IMG/VR virus record: IMGVR_UViG_3300048588_000078
Span: 1-47,244 of that record
Length of the DNA stretch: 47,244 nt
From: a virus
Reading direction: 5' to 3' (one strand)
How positions within the stretch are numbered: position 1 is the stretch's first letter; each line of letters opens with the position of its first letter. The notes beneath the pieces are model-generated. The model saw nothing but the letters and a program-made list of their open reading frames with translations. It was not told where the DNA came from and made no database searches. Below are positions 33,193-39,501 of this stretch, one piece after another. Made by a program: the position numbers and the translations under genes.

Positions 33193-33365
33193 CCGTCCGC
33201 CCGTCATTCTGGGCTGCACTGTTTGTTACCTGCTGGCTGGCGCTCTGCGTGGCCAGCACGGATAGCGACGGGGAAACCGGCATGGAGCAGCCCGCTTGCC
33301 CGGATGGCCGCGAATGGACCGAATGGTGCGGCTGCGATACGCCGATCTACGGCGACGACTGCTAA
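33189..33365 (+). CDS. Small exported Cys-rich protein
   Basis: 58-aa ORF coupled by an ATGA overlap. Basic start and hydrophobic stretch (MTVRPSFWAALFVTCWLALC) look like a signal peptide with possible cleavage after VAS, leaving a ~35-residue acidic peptide with four Cys (PACPDGREWTEWCGCD ... DDC). If exported, the Cys could form disulfides in the periplasm. Function unknown. Confidence 0.62.
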   Translation: MTVRPSFWAALFVTCWLALCVASTDSDGETGMEQPACPDGREWTEWCGCDTPIYGDDC

Positions 33366-33393
33366 ACGCTCACACAACAGAAGGAACCACAAA

Positions 33394-33705
33394 ATGACCA
33401 TGGCCATAAAGACCAACGGGCACAGGATAGACATGGTTTGCTTTTCCGAACTGCCGCCCGCAGCAGCAGCAGACTTCGACTATGTAGAAGAATGCGACAA
33501 ATACAGCCCGCGTTTTTTCAGGTATCGCGGCTGCTGGTATGACTCGAATGAGTTTATGCGCGTCCCAAAGGATAGCGCCGCGCCAGATGGTATTGGCGCG
33601 CTAGCGGGTTTTGACGGCTATCAGTCTGACAGTTACTTTTCCGGAATTGCCATCAAATACACAGACAACTTTGAGCGAGTAATAGCCGCAACGTATTACT
33701 GCTAA
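33394..33705 (+). CDS. Early hypothetical protein
   Basis: 103-aa acidic protein from ATG 33394, preceded by AAGGA; the longer frame from 33223 lies over the previous gene. MTMAIKTNGHRIDMVCFSEL, a Tyr/Phe-rich middle (DYVEECDKYSPRFFRYRGCW) and GYQSDSYFSGIAIKYT. No motif recognised. Its leader (ACAGAAGGAACCACA) is repeated almost exactly before the next gene. Confidence 0.65.
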   Translation: MTMAIKTNGHRIDMVCFSELPPAAAADFDYVEECDKYSPRFFRYRGCWYDSNEFMRVPKDSAAPDGIGALAGFDGYQSDSYFSGIAIKYTDNFERVIAATYYC

Positions 33706-33734
33706 CCATCAACCGACAGAAGGAACCACAGACC

Positions 33735-34007
33735 ATGACAGCAGCAGAAGCAGACCGGATTAAATTGCAGCTTGACCACGCCATGACTGACCACACTGCG
33801 ACGCGTAAGAAAACCACCGTAGAGCTGCCGATACTTGCATGGATTTCAGAAAGCTGCGATTCATGGCGAGTTGAAACAGATGGGCAAGTGCACGCGATCC
33901 CATTTAACCATGATAAATGGGGCGCATACCGCGAAGCGTGGACGAGGGCGCTGGGGGTTGCTGGATTGCCGGCACAAGTGCAGCTTATATCCGCCGCACA
34001 TCTTTGA
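33735..34007 (+). CDS. Early hypothetical protein
   Basis: 90-aa protein; ATG preceded by the same AGAAGGAACCACA leader as its neighbour. A short helical start (MTAAEADRIKLQLDHAMTDH) is followed by a compact a/b part (PILAWISESCDSWRVETDGQ, KWGAYREAWTRALGVAGLP). The end resembles the 'YGEAWDAAIYAGF' end of the first early protein, so the two may be distant relatives. Confidence 0.65.
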   Translation: MTAAEADRIKLQLDHAMTDHTATRKKTTVELPILAWISESCDSWRVETDGQVHAIPFNHDKWGAYREAWTRALGVAGLPAQVQLISAAHL

Positions 34008-34021
34008 AAGGAAACGAAACC

Positions 34022-34588
34022 ATGACCGACTATTCAGAAATTGACCAAGCCTTGACCGCCACCGGCTTGACCATGACGGCCGTATTTGTTCCACAATCGA
34101 AGTCCCGGCACGCTATCACGATCGGCCCGGACGGCAAGCGATCCGGCGGATACTGCGGCAAGGGCGAGCCGTGCATAAATTGGAAGTGCACAATCAGCGT
34201 GAACGGCCTAGAAGCCTGGACAGGCGATTACTCGCAAGGGTCCGGGCATTTGCCGGGAATGCTTGGCCGCGGCCAAAATCGCAGAACAATTTATGAGGAG
34301 CAATATCGCGCTGAAGCATGTGAAACCGGCAAGGCTATCCAGCCTGGAACGGTTCGGGGCCAAGCCCTTGTGCCGCCAGAACTGCGGGACGTGCTCTATA
34401 GCTTGCTGATGGACTCCGAAGCCTATTCGATGGACTTCGAGGAGTGGGCAGATACCTTCGGATATGACCGGGACAGCCGCAAAGCGGAAGCCACGTACAA
34501 CGAATGCGCCGCAATCGGCAGGGCATTGGCCGCTAGGCTGTCACCGGCTGAAATTGACCGGCTACGGGAGGTATTTCAGGAATATTAG
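34022..34588 (+). CDS. Conserved phage early protein of unknown function
   Basis: 188-aa protein from ATG 34022 with AAGGAAAC upstream. The pattern VFVPQSKSRHA, then LNWKxT-like NWKCTISVNGLEAWTGDYSQ, and LYSLLMDSEAYSMDFEEWAD / FGYDRDSRKAEATY looks like a family I have seen only as hypothetical in phages and prophages of Proteobacteria. The C-terminal half is helical and acidic. No catalytic motif; function unknown. Confidence 0.72.
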   Translation: MTDYSEIDQALTATGLTMTAVFVPQSKSRHAITIGPDGKRSGGYCGKGEPCINWKCTISVNGLEAWTGDYSQGSGHLPGMLGRGQNRRTIYEEQYRAEACETGKAIQPGTVRGQALVPPELRDVLYSLLMDSEAYSMDFEEWADTFGYDRDSRKAEATYNECAAIGRALAARLSPAEIDRLREVFQEY

Positions 34589-34644
34589 CGGTTAGCGGGT
34601 AGCCGGTTAGGATTCTAGCCGGCTACACGATACCCGACTAAATT
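34588..34644 (+). repeat. 57-bp intergenic repeat, copy 1
   Basis: Begins GCGGTTAGCGGGTAGCCGG. Identical over 57 bp to copy 2 at 35047. It folds: an inner stem (GTAGCCGG / CCGGCTAC) and an outer pair (TTAGCGGGTA / TACCCGACTAA, one bulge). No T tract follows. It starts at the stop codon of one gene and ends ~30 nt before the next. Confidence 0.9.
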
Positions 34645-34656
34645 GGCACACTTGAC
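34645..34656 (+). promoter_or_regulatory. GGCRCACTTGAC motif, copy 2 of 4
   Basis: GGCACACTTGAC between the hairpin repeat and the ATG at 34675. Other copies are at 31645, 36167 and 36215. It contains a -35-like TTGACA, but no -10 fits before the start codon, so an operator or phage-specific signal is more likely than a sigma70 promoter. Confidence 0.45.
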
Positions 34657-34674
34657 AATCAGGAGAATAGAACC

Positions 34675-35046
34675 ATGAGCACCGTTGACAAATATCAGGA
34701 CATTCTCGACAGCCGGGACGTTGACAGCCGGATTGAAGAACTCGAAGCGGAACGGGACGCGGCCGTAGAAGCCGGGACCGATTTTGTTGACTGCCAGGAG
34801 CTGGCCGCCCTGGTAGCTTTCCGGAATGAGGCAGAAGGGTACTGCAGCGATTGGCGGTACGGCGAGACCCTGATCCGGGACAGTTACTTTAAGGATTACG
34901 CTCAGGAGCTGGCCGAGGAAGTGGGCGCGATTGAGCGGGACGTGAAATGGCCTTATACCTGCATCGACTGGGACAAGGCCGCGCGGGAGTTGCAGATGGA
35001 CTATTCATCGGCTGAACTTGACGGCGTGAATTACTGGTTCCGCTAG
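34675..35046 (+). CDS. ArdA-like early protein (possible antirestriction)
   Basis: 123-aa acidic protein, AGGAG upstream of the ATG. A helical N-terminus (SRIEELEAERDAAVEAGTDF) precedes a C-terminal part (DSYFKDYAQELAEEVGAI, WPYTCIDWDKAARELQMDY) that resembles the end of ArdA-type antirestriction proteins ('F..YA..LAEE.G', 'IDW..AA.EL..DY'). The strongly acidic character fits a DNA mimic. Similarity is from memory of the motif only; most homologues I know are annotated hypothetical. Confidence 0.5.
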   Translation: MSTVDKYQDILDSRDVDSRIEELEAERDAAVEAGTDFVDCQELAALVAFRNEAEGYCSDWRYGETLIRDSYFKDYAQELAEEVGAIERDVKWPYTCIDWDKAARELQMDYSSAELDGVNYWFR

Positions 35047-35103
35047 GCGGTTAGCGGGTAGCCGGTTAGGATTCTAGCCGGCTACACGATACCCGACTAA
35101 ATT
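35047..35103 (+). repeat. 57-bp intergenic repeat, copy 2
   Basis: Exact copy of 34588-34644, placed at the end of the ArdA-like gene and before the next gene's Shine-Dalgarno (CAGGAGAATC). The GGCACACTTGAC motif that follows copy 1 is missing here. Confidence 0.9.
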
Positions 35104-35122
35104 CAAAACAGGAGAATCAAAC

Positions 35123-35773
35123 ATGCTTGCTTGGCATTTCCTAAAAGCAGATCGCAAACTGGCATACTCGCCGCACACGCCAGTATTTACCGGCCAGATG
35201 CTTACCGTTGACCCTGACCGGCTGGAACTCTGCGCGTATGGGCTGCACGCCTCAGAACGCGCACTTGACGCGCTGAAGTACGCGCCGGGTCCAATCGTTT
35301 GCCGTGTGCAGCTTGGTGGCCGTATTTTAACCGGCGAGGATAAATTGTGCGCATCAGAACGCACGGTCATCGCGATGGCTGACGCGACTGGAACGCTACG
35401 CGCATTCGCGCGGGCATGTGCGCTTGACGTGATCGACAACTGGAACGCGCCTGCCGTGGTTCGGGAATACCTGGAAACGGGAAACGAAGATTTGCGGATA
35501 GTAGCGTGGTCGGCGGCGTCGGCGGCGGAGTCGGCGGCGAGGTCGGTGGCGTCGGAGTCGGCGGCGCGGTCGGCGGCGGGGGCGGCGGCGGCGGCGGAGG
35601 CGTCGGAGTCGGCGGCGTGGTCGGCGGCGAGGTCGGTGGCGTGGTTGGCGGCGGAGTCGGCGGCGAGGTCGGTGGCGGAGTCGGCGGAGTCGGCGGCGAG
35701 GTCGGTGGCGGAGTCGAAACAGAATAAGCAGTTTGAGGCAATGCTTTTCGACCTTTTACAGCTACAGGGGTAA
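35123..35773 (+). CDS. DUF7666-like protein with Ala-rich repeat tail
   Basis: 216-aa protein. Residues 1-110 match a common phage/bacterial family (MLAWHFLKADRKLAYSPHTP, LELCAYGLHASERALDALKY, PGPIVCRVQLGG), which I believe is DUF7666; function unknown. From about 128 to 200 the protein is a degenerate Ala/Ser/Glu/Arg repeat (SAARSVAESAESAARSVAES) encoded by GTCGGCGGCG-type DNA. Alanine-rich repeat tails are usual in the family. A short normal C-terminus (EAMLFDLLQLQG) closes it, so the frame is intact. ATG with AGGAG. Confidence 0.72.
   Translation: MLAWHFLKADRKLAYSPHTPVFTGQMLTVDPDRLELCAYGLHASERALDALKYAPGPIVCRVQLGGRILTGEDKLCASERTVIAMADATGTLRAFARACALDVIDNWNAPAVVREYLETGNEDLRIVAWSAASAAESAARSVASESAARSAAGAAAAAEASESAAWSAARSVAWLAAESAARSVAESAESAARSVAESKQNKQFEAMLFDLLQLQG
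35505..35715 (+). repeat. Low-complexity GTCGGCGGCG tract inside the DUF7666-like gene
   Basis: About 210 bp of imperfect GTCGGCGGCG(G)AG units, in steps of three. All six frames stay open and give simple repeats (Gly/Val, Pro/Thr, Ala/Ser). The strand is very G-rich, with a run GGGGGCGGCGGCGG at 35578-35600. Length is probably unstable by slippage. Confidence 0.85.
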
Positions 35774-35779
35774 TTGGAT

Positions 35780-36109
35780 ATGTTTTATACCCTCTTGACA
35801 GAAGCGGAAGTGGGATTGTTGCGCGCATTGGTAGGCGATTACCAGCGCCGGATGATTCTGGATATGCGGGAGACCGGCTTGACGGATGATGTTAAATCCA
35901 GATACCGGGGAGACATTGACGAAGCCGGCCGGGTCGCGGCAAGCCTGGCCGACTACAAGCAGGACATACGGCCGGACGTTTCAGTGCTGATCCAAGCCAC
36001 GGAGCGGCTTGCCGAACTGCTGCAGAACGACCTGGCGCCGATATCGAAGGACAGAGTACACGCCGCGCGTAGCGCCATAAGGGCATTGCGGGATCGCGGC
36101 ATTGACTAG
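35780..36109 (+). CDS. Early hypothetical helical protein
   Basis: 109-aa protein from ATG 35780 with GGGG nine bases upstream; a TTG two codons earlier is less likely. Fully helical and charged (MFYTLLTEAEVGLLRALVGD, PISKDRVHAARSAIRALRD). It is followed by a strong terminator, so it ends the first early transcription unit. Its last codons contain two GGCATTGC iteron-core copies (36083-36104). Confidence 0.65.
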   Translation: MFYTLLTEAEVGLLRALVGDYQRRMILDMRETGLTDDVKSRYRGDIDEAGRVAASLADYKQDIRPDVSVLIQATERLAELLQNDLAPISKDRVHAARSAIRALRDRGID

Positions 36110-36133
36110 GATTTTGTCGCGTGTGTGCTTTTG

Positions 36134-36163
36134 CCCCGATCGGGAGGTCGGGGTGTTTTTTTT
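36134..36163 (+). terminator. Rho-independent terminator of the first early block
   Basis: CCCCGA/TCGGGG stem (36134-36139 and 36148-36153) with an 8-nt loop, then TG and eight T. It stands 24 nt after the stop of the preceding gene. The stretch from here to 36239 holds no gene, only the two operator-like motifs. Confidence 0.88.
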
Positions 36164-36166
36164 AAC

Positions 36167-36227
36167 GGCGCACTTGACGACCTTGGCATTTAGGAATAAC
36201 GTCGGCATGAACTTGGCACACTTGACG
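36167..36227 (+). promoter_or_regulatory. Two GGCRCACTTGACG motifs downstream of the terminator (copies 3 and 4)
   Basis: GGCGCACTTGACG at 36167-36179 and GGCACACTTGACG at 36215-36227, 48 bp apart, in the gap between the terminator and the next gene. For the first, AATAAC at 36195-36200 could serve as a poor -10 (15-bp spacer), so a restart promoter is possible here. Confidence 0.45.
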
Positions 36228-36239
36228 GGAGAAACGGCA

Positions 36240-36401
36240 ATGCTTGACCGGGTAGATTTATCAACGGAGACCGAGCGCGCCCGCTATCTGCAGCTACTCG
36301 CAGAAGCGCAAAGCCGGCTGCGAGACCACAACGCGGCGAAGGCTGAACGGGAAGCGGCACGGCGGCGACAGGCACACGCCTGGATGAGAGGGCAGTCATG
36401 A
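36240..36401 (+). CDS. Small helical protein
   Basis: 53-aa protein. I choose ATG 36240 with GGGAG eight bases upstream; an in-frame ATG at 36207 would include the operator-like motif. MLDRVDLSTETERARYLQLL then AEAQSRLRDHNAAKAEREAA: one long charged helix, basic C-terminus. Overlaps the next gene by ATGA. Confidence 0.6.
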   Translation: MLDRVDLSTETERARYLQLLAEAQSRLRDHNAAKAEREAARRRQAHAWMRGQS

Positions 36402-36514
36402 GGTTCTCAGAATTCAAGGAACTGGCGCAGGTTACCGGCGGCACGATCATGGTACTGGCCGCGCTGCTGTCGCTGTGCTTTATCATCATCGCGTTGTGGC
36501 GGATACTGACATGA
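36398..36514 (+). CDS. 38-aa single-pass membrane micro-protein
   Basis: ATGA-coupled to the preceding gene and overlapping the next by 4 nt. MRFSEFKELAQVTGGTIM is followed by one strong transmembrane segment (VLAALLSLCFIIIALWRIL). Too small for a family call; the tight coupling on both sides supports it as a real gene. Confidence 0.6.
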   Translation: MRFSEFKELAQVTGGTIMVLAALLSLCFIIIALWRILT

Positions 36515-36696
36515 CCGGCTGGAACCTCCCGCCCGGCTGTACTGACAGGGACATCGAGATCGCGCAAGGCGGCATTGCGTTCTGCTCGCAATGCGGGCAG
36601 GAGGTTGAAGCAAGCGCCCTTGACGACGACGAGCCGCTTTGCGCTGCTTGCGCGTTAGGGGATGACCCTTATGATAGAGCGAGGGAGGAATCGTGA
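36511..36696 (+). CDS. Small zinc-ribbon protein
   Basis: 61-aa protein from ATG 36511. Two CxxC pairs (FCSQCG and LCAACA) spaced by about 17 acidic residues form a probable four-Cys zinc ribbon. Acidic C-terminus (LGDDPYDRAREES). Such micro-proteins often modify host RNA polymerase or nucleic-acid enzymes, but no target can be told. DNA contains the iteron core GGCGGCATTGCG at 36568-36579. Confidence 0.65.
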   Translation: MTGWNLPPGCTDRDIEIAQGGIAFCSQCGQEVEASALDDDEPLCAACALGDDPYDRAREES

Positions 36697-36941
36697 AACG
36701 CACGACAGCACAACGAGTAATCGAAGCGATAGAACGACTTGCAGGCCTTCCGGGAACGCCAGTAGCAGAACTGGGCTACGGCGGAGATTGGTACGTCTGC
36801 CAGTACGTGCCGGAAGTTGATAACGGCCCGCAAATATACGGTCCTCTCCGCGATGACGAGCGATCCGCAATCCGAGCTTGGAACGCGATGGTGCGGCGGA
36901 TCAGGAAGGCGAATGCGCAGGGTCTTGAGGGAACGAAATGA
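36693..36941 (+). CDS. Small Lar-like protein
   Basis: 82-aa protein, GTG start overlapping the preceding stop, with GGGAGGA upstream. RTTAQRVIEAIERLAGL, then WYVCQYVPE and DDERSAIRAWNAMVRRIRK. The 'AIRAWN' end recalls Lar-type restriction-alleviation proteins, but their N-terminal CxxC zinc knuckle is absent, so the relation is weak. Confidence 0.5.
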   Translation: MKRTTAQRVIEAIERLAGLPGTPVAELGYGGDWYVCQYVPEVDNGPQIYGPLRDDERSAIRAWNAMVRRIRKANAQGLEGTK

Positions 36942-37063
36942 AGCCCTTACCAAAGCCCCTGTCGTGCGTCGTGTGCGGTGACGATTGGCTGCGCGGCGAG
37001 CCGGAGCAGCATATGCCGGAGTGTGCGCTTGTGGCCTTTCGCAAAGAGGAGGAAGGGGAATGA
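36938..37063 (+). CDS. 41-aa zinc-finger micro-protein
   Basis: ATGA-coupled on both sides. C10-x2-C13 (SCVVCGDDW) and H25-x3-C29 (QHMPEC) make a CCHC zinc-binding set. The remainder is short and charged. No function known. Confidence 0.6.
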   Translation: MKPLPKPLSCVVCGDDWLRGEPEQHMPECALVAFRKEEEGE

Positions 37064-37293
37064 ACATCACCCTCACCATAGCGGAACTCGTCGACCTGGC
37101 TGAGTTAGCCGGGCTTGTCATCGACTCCGTGTCCGACACCGACTCGGAGCTGGTCATTACAGAGTGCCCGCCGGAAGGCGTGCTTGACGATGACGACCCG
37201 TCTCCAAAGCACTACAGGTACATCGCGTACTACGCCGAATACCCGGACGAAGGCGTGCTGCCGCTGGGCGAGCCACTGGAGCAGAAGCCGTGA
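37060..37293 (+). CDS. Small acidic early protein
   Basis: 77-aa protein from ATG 37060 (GAGGAAGGGGA upstream). Very acidic: MNITLTIAELVDLAELAGLV, CPPEGVLDDDDPSPKHYRYI. Negative charge would suit a DNA mimic, though nothing more supports that. Its last 18 bp (CTGGAGCAGAAGCCGTGA) are repeated exactly at the end of the next gene. Confidence 0.6.
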   Translation: MNITLTIAELVDLAELAGLVIDSVSDTDSELVITECPPEGVLDDDDPSPKHYRYIAYYAEYPDEGVLPLGEPLEQKP

Positions 37294-37409
37294 GCAAACC
37301 AAAGGAACCCAAGGCGTTTACGTTGAAAGTGGCAATAGCGGCTGCGAAGAAGAACCGCGCCCAACGACCGCGCTGGATGAAGCCAGTAACGCTGGAGCAG
37401 AAGCCGTGA
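37290..37409 (+). CDS. 39-aa basic micro-protein
   Basis: GTG start overlaps the preceding TGA (GTGA). MSKPKEPKAFTLKVAIAAAK then KNRAQRPRWMKPVTLEQKP: highly basic, potentially nucleic-acid binding. It ends in the same LEQKP and the same 18 nt as the preceding gene, so the 3' end and the next GTG start arose by a local duplication. Confidence 0.55.
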   Translation: MSKPKEPKAFTLKVAIAAAKKNRAQRPRWMKPVTLEQKP

Positions 37410-37603
37410 CTACAGCACAGTGGTTCCTGTCTCTAGACACTTATTGCCCAAAATGCGAGTCAGAATTTGACCTGCTTGATGACTCGGATTTTTGGCACAA
37501 CAGCGGGTTGCAGGCCTGTGAAAACCATACGGATAAGAGCCGTGATGTAGAGGTGGTGTGCCCGCGCTGTGAGCACGAGTTCAAAGTTGATCTGGAGTAT
37601 TGA
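37406..37603 (+). CDS. Small zinc-ribbon protein
   Basis: 65-aa protein, GTG start inside the preceding stop (GTGA). CxxC at 14-17 (YCPKCES) and at 52-55 (VCPRCEHEFKV) bracket an acidic loop with His (DSDFWHNSG, CENHTDKS): a zinc ribbon of the kind found in many phage small proteins. Function unknown. Confidence 0.65.
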   Translation: MTTAQWFLSLDTYCPKCESEFDLLDDSDFWHNSGLQACENHTDKSRDVEVVCPRCEHEFKVDLEY

Positions 37604-37607
37604 AGTC

Positions 37608-37784
37608 ATGACCGAACTTATCCAGAAAGCCCGCAAGGAGTGGTGCGAATTGCAGAGCCTCGGGGAAGAGTACGTCGGCGGCTTTCCAGAAAGTATCTGC
37701 CCGCCCGAAGTCGTGGCCGCGCTGCTGGATGTGCTGGATGAGGTCATGCGCGCCGATTCCTGCGTTCGGGCACAGGGTCTATAA
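37608..37784 (+). CDS. Small hypothetical helical protein
   Basis: 58-aa protein from ATG 37608, just after the preceding stop. MTELIQKARKEWCELQSLGE then PPEVVAALLDVLDEVMRADS: two helices. No family recognised. Confidence 0.55.
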   Translation: MTELIQKARKEWCELQSLGEEYVGGFPESICPPEVVAALLDVLDEVMRADSCVRAQGL

Positions 37785-37850
37785 ACACAGGCCCGGTTGC
37801 ATCGTCGAAGCCGCTCAAAAGACCATCACCCGCGCACTGGAGGGGAGACA

Positions 37851-38195
37851 ATGAACATACACTCATGCAGCCCCTACTGTCTGGAGTACAACTGCGTTGT
37901 CGAGCAGCGGGACGCTTTACGCGATGAGGTTTTCTCGTTTCAACGGAAGATCCGAAAATTGGAATCGCAACTGCGCATATTCCGTAAAGCAAATCGGGGC
38001 AAGTGCCTCCCCGCCAAAGGGAAAACCGGCAAGCACGCAACCCGCCTGGCGCTAGTTCAGTCCGTGATGGCGGCCGGCATGGCGGGGCGCACGCCCCGGC
38101 GGATTGCTGCTGACGAAGGCGTTTCGACAGCAGTGATCTACAACATTCTCGCCCAGTACGGCGGCGCTATTGCGCTGCGGAAAAGAAAGGCGTAG
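37851..38195 (+). CDS. HTH DNA-binding protein, possible early regulator
   Basis: 114-aa protein from ATG 37851 with GGAGGGGAG upstream. N-terminus has three Cys (CSPYCLEYNC), followed by a coiled coil (about 17-45, VEQRDALRDEVFSFQRKIRK) and a C-terminal helix-turn-helix (about 80-105, GRTPRRIAADEGVSTAVIYN). The HTH resembles those of recombinase or Mor-like/NUMOD modules. Basic overall. It precedes the replication genes and could be a regulator or origin-binding protein; the latter would fit the iterons, but this is a guess. Confidence 0.55.
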   Translation: MNIHSCSPYCLEYNCVVEQRDALRDEVFSFQRKIRKLESQLRIFRKANRGKCLPAKGKTGKHATRLALVQSVMAAGMAGRTPRRIAADEGVSTAVIYNILAQYGGAIALRKRKA

Positions 38196-38224
38196 TGTCC
38201 GGTAAAAGGTAAAGGGGCGGCGCA

Positions 38225-38941
38225 TTGACACCTCAACTCACAATCAGCTTCGGCGGCGAGCACCAAGCCCGCATTACCGAAACACGGCAGATGACATGGC
38301 CCCGGTACTGCGCGCTGTTCCTGCCACAAGCGCCAGAAGCGATAGACAAGGCCAGCAAGGGCTGGTCGATACCCGCCTCGTTCAATCCTAGCTACCGGGA
38401 CAGCACGAACCTCGTCGCTCGGTACGCCCTGACCTTCGACTACGACAACATCAAGCGGTCCGATGTATCCGTCATCGAGAAAGCATTCGCTGATCTTGAA
38501 TACCTGATATACACCACCGCCTCGCACACGCCGGCCGCGCCCCGGCTTCGGGTTCTGCTGCCGACCGACAGGCCGATGCGCCCGGATGAGTTCTGCGCGG
38601 TATCCCGCAAAGTGGCAGCGCGGGCGGGCATCGAACTCGCCAGCCGGGAGAGCCACGTCCCCGCGCAGATGATGTACCTCCCGACTCGCAAGCCTGGTGG
38701 GCCGTTCAAGGCGGCCCGCCACCAAGGCCAGTGGGTCAGCGTTGACGCCGTGTTGGCAGAGTACGCCAACTGGGAAGATCGGAACGAGTGGCCGCGCAGG
38801 GCTGATGGGGACTCAACGCACACAGCGACGACGGGTACTCCGCCAGCGGAGAAGCCAGGGATCGTCGGCGACTTCTGCCGTGCCTTTGACATTTACGCGG
38901 CGATCGAGCGATTCGAGTTGCCTTACGAGAGGGTTCGGTAG
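38225..38941 (+). CDS. AEP-type primase domain protein (N-terminal part of a split primase-helicase)
   Basis: 238-aa protein, TTG start with GGGGCGG upstream. Archaeo-eukaryotic primase hallmarks: FDYDN with D72 and D74 (catalytic DxD), TTASHT with S100/H101 (sxH), then PRLRVLLPTDRPMRPDEFCA and VPAQMMYLPTRKPGG, typical of phage prim-pols. It ends GIVGDFCRAFDIYAAIERFE LPYERVR, which in fused phage proteins is the linker just before the helicase half. The natural continuation (SRWTFTGG...) opens the helicase gene 557 nt downstream, after an HNH gene. Stop TAG overlaps the HNH GTG by one base. Confidence 0.8.
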   Translation: MTPQLTISFGGEHQARITETRQMTWPRYCALFLPQAPEAIDKASKGWSIPASFNPSYRDSTNLVARYALTFDYDNIKRSDVSVIEKAFADLEYLIYTTASHTPAAPRLRVLLPTDRPMRPDEFCAVSRKVAARAGIELASRESHVPAQMMYLPTRKPGGPFKAARHQGQWVSVDAVLAEYANWEDRNEWPRRADGDSTHTATTGTPPAEKPGIVGDFCRAFDIYAAIERFELPYERVR

Positions 38942-39501
38942 TGCCTTACGCAAACAAGGCGGACCATAACAAGCGCGCGCGCGAGCGGTACGCCAGCCGG
39001 GTTCCCGCCGAGCGGGCGAAACGCGCAGCTTGGCGGGCAGCGAATAAAGACGAACGCAACGCATACTCTCGTGCGTGGTACGCTGCGAACAAAGAGCGGA
39101 TGCAGGACTACGCTAAGACCTGGTACGCCGCCAATCTGGCGAAGCTGAAGGGGCAGCGCCGCGTCAGGTACCTCGCTAACAGCGAAGCCATACTGGAAAA
39201 ATGTCGGCGCGAGTACGCTCGTAGGGCGGACGCAGGAGCCCGCTACGGGCGCGGGTACCCGCAACCCACGAGACCGCCTAGCGCTCAATGCGAGTGCTGC
39301 GGCCGAACGCAGAAGCGCAGATTGGCTCTCGACCATTGCCATGAAACACTTGTGTTCCGTGGCTGGCTTTGCAGTCTGTGCAACCTGGGGATCGGGAAGC
39401 TCGGAGACTCTGTCCAAGGAGTTGAGCAGGCTCTGGCGTATCTGAAACGAGCGGCAGCCTCAAATGTAGGTGACACGACATTGAAAGTAGGTAGCAAGTG
39501 A
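38941..39501 (+). CDS. Endonuclease VII-type HNH homing endonuclease
   Basis: 186-aa protein. Residues 1-95 are basic with repeated 'YAANKER' units (WYAANKERMQDYAKTWYAAN), a probable DNA-binding arm. The C-terminal half is the Recombination endonuclease VII domain: C117/C120 (CECCG), DHCH at 131-134, GWLCSLCN with C144/C147 and N148, then LAYLKRA. GTG start and TGA stop overlap both flanking genes by 1-4 nt, so it fits flush between the primase and helicase halves. Such free-standing nucleases spread by cutting uninvaded alleles. Confidence 0.88.
   Translation: MPYANKADHNKRARERYASRVPAERAKRAAWRAANKDERNAYSRAWYAANKERMQDYAKTWYAANLAKLKGQRRVRYLANSEAILEKCRREYARRADAGARYGRGYPQPTRPPSAQCECCGRTQKRRLALDHCHETLVFRGWLCSLCNLGIGKLGDSVQGVEQALAYLKRAAASNVGDTTLKVGSK

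Noticed and set aside
37060-37603. Frameshifted single gene covering the LEQKP duplication
   Set aside because: Each ORF has its own start overlapping the previous stop, and the products differ in character (acidic, basic, zinc ribbon).
38941-39501. Group I intron or intein in the primase-helicase
   Set aside because: The whole insert is one ORF flush with its neighbours, leaving no intron core; the HNH protein has no intein end motifs.
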